NCBI RefSeq assembly: GCF_002355155.1
Contig: NZ_AP017369.1
Location: 3,100,001-3,164,000 of the forward strand
DNA from: Corynebacterium suranareeae
Lineage (GTDB): Bacteria > Actinomycetota > Actinomycetes > Mycobacteriales > Mycobacteriaceae
Direction of reading: 5' to 3'
DNA: 64,000 bases
Numbering within the stretch: the stretch's first letter is position 1; each line of letters begins with the position of its first letter. The position numbers and the translations under genes were made by a program. The notes beneath the pieces are model-generated. The model worked only from the letters and a program-made list of their open reading frames with translations. It was not told the origin of the DNA and did no database searches. This document shows, in pieces, positions 27,866 to 35,962 of this stretch.

Positions 27866-27973
27866 TGCGCCCGGATTTTTCGTATAGCGTGGTCTCTGAT
27901 CGGCCCTTAGGTTCGATTCTGGGAGGGCACTTCCTCAGGACTCTTGGCCCGATTTTTGACACTTGATCAGGAA

Positions 27974-28031
27974 ACCAAACATACGTGACAAAAATCCATG
28001 TTTTTGAAGATCCTTGTCACGCCTGTCCGGT
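27974..28031. repeat. 58-bp palindromic unit, type A, copy 1
   Basis: Outer arms ACCAAACATACGTGACAA and TTGTCACGCCTGTCCGGT form an imperfect inverted repeat. It is separated by 13 bp from copy 2. Confidence 0.85.
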
Positions 28032-28044
28032 TAAGAAACCTCAA

Positions 28045-28102
28045 ACCAAACATACGTGCCAATAATTCCTGAAATTTGAAATCTTTGTCACGCCAGTTTG
28101 GT
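28045..28102. repeat. 58-bp palindromic unit, type A, copy 2
   Basis: Arms ACCAAACATACGTGCCAA and TTGTCACGCCAGTTTGGT form an inverted repeat. The centre closely matches type A copy 3 at 61892-61949. Confidence 0.88.
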
Positions 28103-28210
28103 CTTTGGATTGAGGTAGTCCGAAGTATCGATCGACGAACCCCGAATGTCACCCATGCGTGGCCCGATTCCGCCGTACACACGCCATTCATGTGCCAGCA
28201 CCACGCCGGG

Positions 28211-28268
28211 ACCAAACACAGAGACCCAGCATTTAAGTTTTTCGGAATCCTGGGTCTCCTGGTTTGGT
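28211..28268. repeat. 58-bp palindromic unit, type B, copy 1
   Basis: Arms ACCAAACACAGAGACCCAGC and CTGGGTCTCCTGGTTTGGT are inverted. It shares the outer ACCAAAC arm and exact length with type A but has a different inner stem. It is 14 bp from copy 2. The centre contains a TTTAAGTTTTT run. Confidence 0.88.
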
Positions 28269-28282
28269 TTATCGCACTCGAT

Positions 28283-28340
28283 ACCAAACACAGAGACCCA
28301 GCATCCCGGTTTTTGAAGATTTTGGGTCTGCTGGTTTGGC
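28283..28340. repeat. 58-bp palindromic unit, type B, copy 2
   Basis: Same arms as copy 1 with an altered centre (CATCCCGGTTTTTGAAG) and one change in the right arm (GGTCTGCTGG). It pairs with copy 1 across a 14-bp spacer. Confidence 0.86.
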
Positions 28341-28367
28341 CCGTCTTGAATTTTGCCTTTGAAACCG

Positions 28368-28470
28368 AAAGGTCACACCTCCCCAGAAGCCCTTCTAAGA
28401 GGTTTTCAAAGCCCTATCGATACAAATACTCATTCGAAAAAGTCGAGGCTTTAAACAAGCGATAAACGCC
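28368..28470 (+). repeat. Dispersed ~100-bp element C, copy 2
   Basis: Runs from AAAGGTCACACCTCCCCAG to AAACAAGCGATAAACGCC. It lies directly after a pair of type B palindromes, as does copy 3. Confidence 0.85.
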
Positions 28471-28503
28471 TCAAGCTAAATTTCACCGAAACAGCCGAAA
28501 TAG

Positions 28504-28580
28504 CCAGGACAACCAGGACAACCAGGACAACCAGGACAACCAGGACAATCGAACCACCTGGGCCACCTGGGCCACCTGGG
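28504..28580 (+). repeat. 9-bp minisatellite in two blocks
   Basis: CCAGGACAA is repeated five times (28504-28548), then a short gap, then CCACCTGGG three times and a degenerate CCAACCAGG (28554-28580). The CCAGG and CCTGG cores are complementary, so the two blocks can fold on each other. It lies 16 bp from the 3' end of the leftward MFS gene. Copy number is likely to vary between strains. Confidence 0.85.
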
Positions 28581-28596
28581 CCAACCAGGAAACCCC

Positions 28597-29793
28597 CTAT
28601 TTCATTTCCGGAACACCTTTTCGTCCAGCTAGGTATGCGCAACCACATGCAAGAATGGCGCACACTGTCATAGAAAAAGCCATGGAAACTGCTTTGTCGG
28701 AACCTAATCCCACCAATGAACTAACCAAAGCTCCCATGGCAAACTGCACAAACCCTAAAATTGCGGAACCTGATCCTGCTCTGCTGCGCACTACTTCAGT
28801 TCCTAGGGCGGTCGCATTGGCCATGACCATTGGAATGTGTGAGACAAGTAGGAAAAGCAGTACCAAAAATAGTGGTGTCCAGTGAATAACAAGCACTTCA
28901 ATCAATAAAACTGCACACAATACTGTGAAGCTTGCGAGCACGAACTGCATGATGCGATGCGGATGTACGCTACGCAAAAGTCGTCTATTGATCATTCCGC
29001 CAATGATGAGCCCGCACGCGTTGACTCCAAAGATGACGGAATACAGCAGCACCGGAATTCCCATTTGGTTTTGAAGCACAAAGGGAGAGGCGGAAATGTA
29101 GGAAAACATCGCGCCGAAGGACAAGCCGAGGGTAAACACATAGGCCAAAAACTGTGGGTTTTTCAGCACAAAAGTGTAGTTAGATAACATGCCCATCAGG
29201 CCCGCAGCGGTGCGTTCTTCGACGGGTTTCGATTCTTTAATTTGGAATGATGCAACAAGCAGTTGGGCAAGATTTATCAAAGCGAGTGCCCAGAAAATTC
29301 CACGCCAGCCGAATGGCCCAACCAGCATTCCACCGATGAGCGGAGCAACCACGGGGGCAACTCCTTGAATAATCATCAACAGCGCAAATGCTTGTGCGGC
29401 TTTTTGTCCGCGTTCCAGATCAGGCACAATCGCACGCGCGATCACTACGCAAGCACCGCCGCCAAGGCCTTGCACCAGACGGGCAATGATTAAGACGCTT
29501 ATCGACGGCGCCAGCGCGCACACAAAACTAGCCACCAGCGCGGCTACTGCACCTGCCACGAGCAGGGATTTTCTGCCTAGTTGGTCAGATAACGGGCCGA
29601 TAATTAACTGCCCTACAGCCATGCCTGCCATATAGGAAGAAAGTGTTAACTGCACCATCGGAGCAGTGGTATTTAAGTCTTCTGCAATGCCAGGCATCGC
29701 AGGTAAGTACATATCAGTTGATAGTGCGGAGCTTGCGGACAACAACGCCAGCCCCATGATCAAAGCTGTGGTCAGCTGTTGTTTCTTCTGCAT
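28597..29793 (-). CDS. Bcr/CflA-type MFS drug efflux transporter
   Basis: A 398-residue, 12-span transporter from the ATG at 29793 (a GTG lies one codon upstream). It begins with SALSTDMYLPAMPGIAEDL, the hallmark of the Bcr/CflA drug/H+ antiporter group, followed by GPLSDQLGRKSLL (MFS motif A) and RLVQGLGGGACVVIARAIVPD. Members export bicyclomycin, chloramphenicol or sulfonamide-type drugs, and in some species dipeptides; the substrate here is unknown. It is monocistronic, divergent from the phosphate transporter. Confidence 0.9.
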   Translation of the reverse strand: MQKKQQLTTALIMGLALLSASSALSTDMYLPAMPGIAEDLNTTAPMVQLTLSSYMAGMAVGQLIIGPLSDQLGRKSLLVAGAVAALVASFVCALAPSISVLIIARLVQGLGGGACVVIARAIVPDLERGQKAAQAFALLMIIQGVAPVVAPLIGGMLVGPFGWRGIFWALALINLAQLLVASFQIKESKPVEERTAAGLMGMLSNYTFVLKNPQFLAYVFTLGLSFGAMFSYISASPFVLQNQMGIPVLLYSVIFGVNACGLIIGGMINRRLLRSVHPHRIMQFVLASFTVLCAVLLIEVLVIHWTPLFLVLLFLLVSHIPMVMANATALGTEVVRSRAGSGSAILGFVQFAMGALVSSLVGLGSDKAVSMAFSMTVCAILACGCAYLAGRKGVPEMK

Positions 29794-30031
29794 CACTGTC
29801 TCATATATCTAATTAATAATGCGCATCGGAGTACCATCGAGATAAGAAGATAGCACCAATGCATAAATGCCTATTGCCTAAAACCGTCTATCGTAACTGA
29901 TTTCATGCAGCCAGGTGGACAAAATCAACGTTTGTTATTGGTTTGTTCACCCTCAAGCAATGTACGATCATTTCAAGCAACTGCAGCAATTGACACGTCA
30001 AATTCATTCAAGAAAAGGGGTAGGGAGATCC

Positions 30032-31342
30032 ATGTCTAGTGGTTTTGAATATGTTCAGCACCCCAGACGCGCCCTCCCTCCTCCCATCCCGGAGCGAAAA
30101 GGGCCAGCAGCGGCCTTTCTACCGGGAACTTTTCACCCCATAAATCCGAAAAATATCGCAGCAAGCCACGATCAAGTGCTTTTATCTGGTTGGGGCAAGC
30201 TTGTTCGCTCGTTGTTGGTGATCTTGTCTATTTTGGTCATCATCATCGGTATCAACCTCATTTTGGATGGCGTTTACGGGTTCGGGACCTTTTCCACCAC
30301 CCAGATGTATCAGGTTGCCAAAGATCCACTGATCGGCGTGCTGATTGGTATTTTGGCCACTGCGCTAGTGCAATCCTCCACCACGACCACAACGTTGACA
30401 GTTACTGCTGTGGGCACCGGCATTGTCTCTGTTCCCGTAGCTATCCCGATTATTTTGGGCGCTAACATTGGCACCACCATCACGGCGATGCTGGTTGCGT
30501 TTTCTTATATGGGCGAACGCAGGGAATTTAAACAAGCTTTTACTGTCGCTGCCATGCACGTGTGGTTCAACGTGCTGGTTGTGATGTTCCTGTTCATCGT
30601 GGAACAACTTTTTCACCCATTTCGAACGATCAGTGGTGCAATCGCCACTCAGATCACCGAGCAGACTGGGGGTTCATTGCCCACCAGTGATGTCATGACC
30701 AAAGTTTTTGAACCTCTCATCGAGATCCTTGGTATGAACGGCCTCATTGGTTTGATTGATAACCAAAGCATTGCTGCAGTTGTGTGCCTCATTGTGGGCA
30801 CACTCTTTATTCTGTTTGCGGTACGTGCAATGAGTTCTCAAATCCGTACGATTACCGCTGCCACTGTTACGTCCATTATGGATAAGGTCATCAATCCAGA
30901 AAATAGCCCCAAGGCAAGAATCTTGTCTAATTTTTGGAGCTTCATCCTGGGTATTTTGTTTACCCTCATGGTTACTGCTTCTTCCGTGACGGTGGCATCC
31001 ATGCAGCCAGTTGCTGTATCTGGTGTGGTGAAGCAAAAACCACTATTGGGTGTCATTTTGGGTGCGAATGTGGGCACGACTGTAACAGCTATGTTTGCCA
31101 CATTCGCGATTGTTAACGATCAGGGTGAATTCGCCATTCAGGCTGCGCTGATTCACGTCATTGTGAACTTAACTGGCGCGCTCATGGTGCTATGTATTCC
31201 ACAATTAGCTAATGCGATTGTCCACCTATCAGAAAAAACTGCGAGGTTTGCTGCCCGCAGTTATTCCGTCACTGTAGCCACCATTGGAAGCTTGTATATT
31301 CTGATTCCTTCGTTGGCATTGCTTGTATACGTCCTGCTTTAG
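30032..31342 (+). CDS. Na+/phosphate cotransporter (NptA/PF02690 type)
   Basis: The ATG at 30032 follows GGGAG and is preferred over a GTG 117 bp upstream; it gives 436 residues. The protein has two inverted Na_Pi_cotrans repeats: ALVQSSTTTTTLTVTAVGTG with GANIGTTITAML, and TASSVTVASMQPVA with GANVGTTVTAMFATF. The QSSTTT and GANxGTT motifs are those of SLC34-like Na+-coupled phosphate carriers. It has about nine spans. The N-terminal ~50 residues are Pro-rich and hydrophilic. It ends with a 4-bp overlap of the convergent PhzF gene. Confidence 0.88.
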   Translation: MSSGFEYVQHPRRALPPPIPERKGPAAAFLPGTFHPINPKNIAASHDQVLLSGWGKLVRSLLVILSILVIIIGINLILDGVYGFGTFSTTQMYQVAKDPLIGVLIGILATALVQSSTTTTTLTVTAVGTGIVSVPVAIPIILGANIGTTITAMLVAFSYMGERREFKQAFTVAAMHVWFNVLVVMFLFIVEQLFHPFRTISGAIATQITEQTGGSLPTSDVMTKVFEPLIEILGMNGLIGLIDNQSIAAVVCLIVGTLFILFAVRAMSSQIRTITAATVTSIMDKVINPENSPKARILSNFWSFILGILFTLMVTASSVTVASMQPVAVSGVVKQKPLLGVILGANVGTTVTAMFATFAIVNDQGEFAIQAALIHVIVNLTGALMVLCIPQLANAIVHLSEKTARFAARSYSVTVATIGSLYILIPSLALLVYVLL

Positions 31343-32157
31343 AAAAGCGCTTCACCTTTAAAAACTGTCGCTACAGCACCACCTACCCAGATGGTTTCTT
31401 CTTCAACGCTGATGTGGATTTCCCCTGCTCGTCCCAAGACGGATCCCTGCGAGGCGATATAGCCATCCCCGGCGCGTCCTGTTCGGTTGAGCCACTGTGC
31501 GATGGACGCATTAAGGCTCCCGGTTACTGGATCTTCGCCAATTCCAGGGGCAAAAGCACGAACTTCAAAAGCGTGAGGGCTTCCCTTCGGATAAGCACCG
31601 ATCACACCAAGTTTCAGGGGAACTTCCGCATTAAATTGTGGTTCTATATCCAATACGTGCTGCGCGCTTGGTAGTTCAATGACTGCCCATCCTGGCCCAT
31701 TGTCTACCCATTGATGCCCCTGAACCAGCTGCGCCCCAATTCCTAAAGCTTCGCATGCATGGTGAATATAGGTGTCATCCAGTGGCCCGTCTTTAATGGT
31801 TGGTGGTGCTTGGAAAGCCAACTGGTCGCCTGTGCGCACTGGAATTAATCCCGCTGCACATTCTTGGATCAACTGCGAATGTGTACTTCCATGCAGTTCT
31901 TGAAACACATGGGCAGTGCCTAGCGTGGGATGCCCTGCAAAGGGAAGCTCACCAGTGGGGGTAAAAATACGTACCCGGTAGTCAGCTTCACGTTGTGTTG
32001 CTGAAAGAAGAAATGTGGTTTCCGATAAGTTGGTCCACCGTGCAATTCTGGCCATCTGTGCATCGCTGAGATCATCTGCATCCGCGATCACTGCCAGCGG
32101 ATTGCCCATGAAGGGTTCTGCACTAAACACATCTACTTGATAAAACGGGCGTGACAT
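31339..32157 (-). CDS. PhzF-family isomerase-like protein
   Basis: A 272-residue protein of the PhzF/diaminopimelate-epimerase-like fold. It shows QVDVFSAEPFMGNPLAV, WTNLSETTFLL with the conserved acid E46, FTPTGELPFAGHPTLGTAHV, and EDPVTGSLNASIAQWL. PhzF isomerises a phenazine intermediate, but most members have unknown substrates and no phenazine genes are here. It begins directly after the stop of the ABC permease gene (TAAATG), so it is co-expressed with an ABC exporter. Confidence 0.88.
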   Translation of the reverse strand: MSRPFYQVDVFSAEPFMGNPLAVIADADDLSDAQMARIARWTNLSETTFLLSATQREADYRVRIFTPTGELPFAGHPTLGTAHVFQELHGSTHSQLIQECAAGLIPVRTGDQLAFQAPPTIKDGPLDDTYIHHACEALGIGAQLVQGHQWVDNGPGWAVIELPSAQHVLDIEPQFNAEVPLKLGVIGAYPKGSPHAFEVRAFAPGIGEDPVTGSLNASIAQWLNRTGRAGDGYIASQGSVLGRAGEIHISVEEETIWVGGAVATVFKGEALF

Positions 32158-32916
32158 TTATGCGTCTTTCTTTTCCAAAACCACGATTCCTAAGACAAAG
32201 AGCGCTACTGCCCAGGCTCCGAAATACAAAGCACCCGAGGTAGTGGACCATCCTGGATCAATTGTTTGATAGTTGGTGACAAAAGCATAGAAGTTGGTGA
32301 AGGGACCGTACTTGGCCACGTATTCTCCAACGCGTGGCAAAAATGATAAAAGGTTCTCAATGGCGAAATGCCACATCAGCACCAAAGCTACTGCTCCTGC
32401 TGTTTGGCGGAGCAAAAGTGCAATACCTGAACAAAAAGTAACTAGTAGCGCTGCAGCTAGTGGATATTGCCACATGATCCGCAGTGCTTGTTCATCGTTC
32501 CACACTTGCAGAGTTGAGCTTGCTGCATCGGAGGCAAGTGCTTTAGCCAAATAGAAACACAACAATACGGTGATAAACGTCAGTATCACGGCGATAATCA
32601 GATACAGCAGCCATTTCGCTACTGCCACAACCCATCTCTTCGGTGTTGCCAGGAAAGTTTGGGTTTGATAGCCGAAGCGGAATTCAGTGGTGAACATCAT
32701 GGTTGCTTGAATCATGATGATCACAAAACCCAGCAGGTAGAGACCGGTTACGGTGCTGCCTGCAAAAAGAAATAACGAAGCGAAGCTATCACCGGTGGCC
32801 AACGATCCGGTTAGTGCCGCGTAGCCGAGGCTAAAAAATAGAACTAATGCGGTTGTCCACCAAAAAGATTTGGTGGAGGTAAGTTTTGTCCATTCAGAAC
32901 GGATGGTTTTAATCAT
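32158..32916 (-). CDS. ABC-2 type exporter permease
   Basis: A 252-residue protein with six membrane spans. The opening MIKTIRSEWTKLTSTKSFWW is typical of permeases paired with bacitracin-type ATPases. The TEFRFGYQTQTFLATPKRW block fits the ABC-2 permease family. It overlaps the ATPase gene by 4 bp and is adjacent to the PhzF gene. It probably exports a peptide, drug or lipid; the substrate is not readable. Confidence 0.88.
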   Translation of the reverse strand: MIKTIRSEWTKLTSTKSFWWTTALVLFFSLGYAALTGSLATGDSFASLFLFAGSTVTGLYLLGFVIIMIQATMMFTTEFRFGYQTQTFLATPKRWVVAVAKWLLYLIIAVILTFITVLLCFYLAKALASDAASSTLQVWNDEQALRIMWQYPLAAALLVTFCSGIALLLRQTAGAVALVLMWHFAIENLLSFLPRVGEYVAKYGPFTNFYAFVTNYQTIDPGWSTTSGALYFGAWAVALFVLGIVVLEKKDA

Positions 32917-33842
32917 TCTTTACTGAAACCTCCAGCTTGGTATTGCACTGCTTCCCCTGTGGTTTCAAGGAATGCTTCTTCCAGCGATGCCCTAGTTTCT
33001 GATAGTTCCAACAGCCCAATGCCTTGGTCAAAAGCGAGTCGGCCAATGTCATCGCTGCTGGTGTCGTTGATGGTAAAAGCCTCTCGTCCTAGTGCATCAA
33101 GGCCCATGGTGTAGGAAATTCCGGCGCTATTCAATGCGGTCACTAGCGCTGCGGCATCGACTGCTCGAACAACCACGGTGGATGCGGAATGCGCGCGGAC
33201 AAATTCCTGCATGGGCATATCTGCTACTAGTTGCCCTCGTCCAATCACGATCAAATGCTCTGCGGTTTGTGCCATTTCTGACAAGAGGTGGGAACTAACC
33301 AAAACTGTTCTGCCTTGTTTCGCAAGGTTTTGCAGCAGAGTTCGAACCCAGTGGATACCTTCGGGATCAAGGCCGTTGACGGGTTCGTCCAAGATTAGAT
33401 ATTCCGGGTCACCCAATAATGCTGCTGCAAGGCCTAAACGTTGCCCCATACCTAGAGAGAATCCGCCTGCATTTTTCTTGGCCACATCTGTTAGACCAAC
33501 AAGGGCGAGTACTTCGTCTACTCGTTTGGTTGGCAAGCCGTTTGCTTGGGCGATCCACTTCAAATGGTTTGCTGCTGACCTGTTGGGGTGTGTTGCTTTG
33601 GCATCAAGTAATGCGCCAACTTTGGTCAGCGGATTTTTTAAGGATCGGTAGTGTTTTCCTTCAATGGTGGCATGCCCTGCAGTGGGGTTGTCTAAGCCAA
33701 GGATCAGGCGCATAGTGGTGGATTTTCCAGCTCCGTTAGGGCCAAGAAATCCGGTCACTACTCCAGGTTTTACTTCAAAGCTCAGATCATTTACTGCTCG
33801 GACTTGTCCATATTGTTTGGTGAGTCCTTCAACGTTGATCAT
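32913..33842 (-). CDS. ABC exporter ATP-binding protein
   Basis: A 309-residue ATPase from the ATG at 33842; an in-frame GTG lies two codons upstream. Walker A is GPNGAGKST (34-42), the signature is FSLGMGQRLGLA, and Walker B is YLILDEPVNGLDPEG, with the switch His in VSSHLLSEM. A ~90-residue C-terminal domain follows, as in drug and bacitracin exporters. It forms an operon with the permease and PhzF genes. Confidence 0.92.
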   Translation of the reverse strand: MINVEGLTKQYGQVRAVNDLSFEVKPGVVTGFLGPNGAGKSTTMRLILGLDNPTAGHATIEGKHYRSLKNPLTKVGALLDAKATHPNRSAANHLKWIAQANGLPTKRVDEVLALVGLTDVAKKNAGGFSLGMGQRLGLAAALLGDPEYLILDEPVNGLDPEGIHWVRTLLQNLAKQGRTVLVSSHLLSEMAQTAEHLIVIGRGQLVADMPMQEFVRAHSASTVVVRAVDAAALVTALNSAGISYTMGLDALGREAFTINDTSSDDIGRLAFDQGIGLLELSETRASLEEAFLETTGEAVQYQAGGFSKE

Positions 33843-33872
33843 GCCCACCAGTGTGGCATAAACGTAATAAAC

Positions 33873-34376
33873 TTAGCTTTCAGCGGTAAGACGCTTTTTC
33901 AGTTCTGGCCATGCTTTAGCAAAGGCAGGCATCAGCGGTAAGGATTCTACCTCTGCGATATTGACCCACCGTAGTTCTAGAGATTCCTCATTAGCTGTGG
34001 TGGGAAGTGTTTCTCCAGTTTTCGTACGGGCAATGACTGTTGTGTAGGTCCATTGTCCGGCGAGTTCTGGGCGTGTGGGATCTGCAGGAAACGGCCCGGC
34101 AGTGACAATCGCGTCTAGGACTTCAACGCTGTCGGGCAGGATGCCTGTTTCTTCATACGCTTCACGCAAGGCTGATTCGGATGCAGATTCATGTGAATCT
34201 CGTGCACCTCCTGGCAATGCCCAGGTATCACCGTTGTTGGTCCATGCGGCTCGGTGCTGCATGAGCATCTGTTGTCCTGCAACTAGTAATAATCCTGCTG
34301 CTCCATTCCTGCCCCATACTGCACTGCCATTGGGTGCTGCTGCCCATCCGTCTCCATCGCCTTTCATGACGTCCAC
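33873..34376 (-). CDS. NUDIX hydrolase (MutT3-like position)
   Basis: A 167-residue protein with a complete NUDIX box, GARDSHESASESALREAYEETGI, split here as GARDSHE, then REAYEETGI. It hydrolyses nucleoside diphosphates linked to another moiety; oxidised nucleotides are possible substrates. It is divergent from glnX, an arrangement also found in M. tuberculosis, where the neighbour is mutT3 (recalled). The N-terminus contains a Gly-rich stretch. Confidence 0.88.
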   Translation of the reverse strand: MDVMKGDGDGWAAAPNGSAVWGRNGAAGLLLVAGQQMLMQHRAAWTNNGDTWALPGGARDSHESASESALREAYEETGILPDSVEVLDAIVTAGPFPADPTRPELAGQWTYTTVIARTKTGETLPTTANEESLELRWVNIAEVESLPLMPAFAKAWPELKKRLTAES

Positions 34377-34453
34377 ATTAGGCTAAACACAGGGGGTATT
34401 CATCAAGGTAGCCAATACTTTCAACATGTCACTAGTCACGCTATTCTGAAACA

Positions 34454-35962
34454 ATGATCCGGGATGGCAATGGGGAGCACACAGAGGTGCCCGACCCTCT
34501 GGATAATTCTGCGGTGCAAAAATCTGACATTGCAGGTAGCACCACAGCTAGGTTGGAGTCTTTGGAAGCAGATCAACTCCAAGAGGATTCCCATGACCAT
34601 TGGCTTGATCCTTTAACGGAGAAGGATACCTCCAGGCGGAGTTTGGTTAATTCGATTGTTCAGGAGACTTTCGGGCAACCAATTTTTGTGGCTCGTCGGA
34701 TTTGGGCTTTTGTCAGTACGTCGCCTGGTCGGATGACGTTGATGACGGTGGTTATCTCGATTGCTATTTTTGCTGCCGGTTATGCCATGTCTATGTCGTC
34801 GGATACTCGGCAGGCCAATTTGGATGAGTTGATCACCAACGCGGAGCCGGTGTCTTATAACGCACACGTACTTTACACCTCGTTATCGGTGGCTGATACT
34901 ACGGCTAGCACTGGTTTTGTGCAGGCTGGTGTGGAAGGCCCGGTGAACCGGGTGAAGTATCACACCGCTATTGATCGTGCGGTTGTTGCTGCTACCCATA
35001 CTGCTGCATCAGCGGATACTACTGATGAGCACATGATGGATTTGGTCTTGGAGATTCAGCGTCAGTTGCCGGTGTATACCGGTTTGGTTGAAACGGCTCG
35101 TACCAATAACCGTGCTGGCAATCCGGTGAGTGTGGCGTATATGTCAGAGGCTAGCGCGATGATGCGCAATGAGATCTTGCCGATGGCGTCTGAGTTGTAC
35201 AACTTAACTAGTCGTACTGTTTCGGATCAGCAACGTGCGGCGACAAGGCCTCAGTGGATTCCGTTGTCTGGTTTGCTTGCAGCGTTGGCCATGTTGTTGG
35301 TGGCGCAGTGGTGGTTGATGCGTATTACGCGCAGGCGTATCAATAAAGGGTTCGCGTTGGCTACCGTCATGATGATGACGGCCACATTGTGGGTGTCGGC
35401 TGCTAACTGGGCTACGTGGCAGGCGGGTACTAAAGGTTTTGAGGAAGCTGCGGGGCCGCTTAATTCTATGACCACGGCGCGTATTTATGCCCAGCAAACG
35501 CGCACGACGGAAACGTTGTCGTTGGTGCGCAGGCAGTCTATTCAGGGAAGTAGCACTGGTTTTACCGCCACGATTAATCAGATTAAGCGCGCGTTGGATG
35601 AGTATGAGACCACTTCACAGTCAGAGACTGAGGAGCACCAGCAGCTGATTACGACGATCCGAAATGCTATTGCTTCGTGGACTGCTGATCATGATGAGTT
35701 CACGGTTTTGCTGTCCACTGGCGATTACAACGGTGCGGTGAGTGCGGTCTTAAGCAGTGATGATGAGGGTCAAACTAGTTTTGATGAGCTTGATACCGCG
35801 TTGGCTGAGCTGATCGCGGATTCACGAAGCTCCATGCGGTCTTATATCCAATCAGGTTTGCAGGCCACGCAGCTAGTTTCTGTCATGGTGATGCTTTTGT
35901 CTATCGCTTCCGTGCTGGCCTTGTGGATTGGCATCCGCCCTCGCTTGCAGGAGTACCTATAA
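34454..35962 (+). CDS. glnX: Membrane signal transducer GlnX
   Basis: A 502-residue integral membrane protein with a ~90-residue acidic cytoplasmic N-terminus and four spans: about 95-115, two in the middle (LSGLLAALAMLLVAQWWLM; ALATVMMMTATLWVSAANW) and one at the end (VMVMLLSIASVLALWIGI). The two external loops are long and helical, like sensor regions. GlnX links the external binding protein GlnH to the kinase PknG; together they control phosphorylation of OdhI and so 2-oxoglutarate dehydrogenase. It abuts glnH with no gap. Confidence 0.92.
   Translation: MIRDGNGEHTEVPDPLDNSAVQKSDIAGSTTARLESLEADQLQEDSHDHWLDPLTEKDTSRRSLVNSIVQETFGQPIFVARRIWAFVSTSPGRMTLMTVVISIAIFAAGYAMSMSSDTRQANLDELITNAEPVSYNAHVLYTSLSVADTTASTGFVQAGVEGPVNRVKYHTAIDRAVVAATHTAASADTTDEHMMDLVLEIQRQLPVYTGLVETARTNNRAGNPVSVAYMSEASAMMRNEILPMASELYNLTSRTVSDQQRAATRPQWIPLSGLLAALAMLLVAQWWLMRITRRRINKGFALATVMMMTATLWVSAANWATWQAGTKGFEEAAGPLNSMTTARIYAQQTRTTETLSLVRRQSIQGSSTGFTATINQIKRALDEYETTSQSETEEHQQLITTIRNAIASWTADHDEFTVLLSTGDYNGAVSAVLSSDDEGQTSFDELDTALAELIADSRSSMRSYIQSGLQATQLVSVMVMLLSIASVLALWIGIRPRLQEYL

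Noticed and set aside
27974..28340. Regular repeats considered as a CRISPR array
   Set aside because: Units are palindromes of 58 bp with 13-14 bp spacers that resemble each other, and no cas gene is near. This is a REP-like array.
28504..28580. A Gly-Pro-Gly frame through the minisatellite on the minus strand
   Set aside because: It has no ribosome site and the sequence is only what the repeat forces; the MFS gene ends before it.
32158..33842. The ABC pair considered as part of a two-component bacitracin system
   Set aside because: No sensor kinase or response regulator is adjacent; the neighbours are PhzF and a NUDIX gene.
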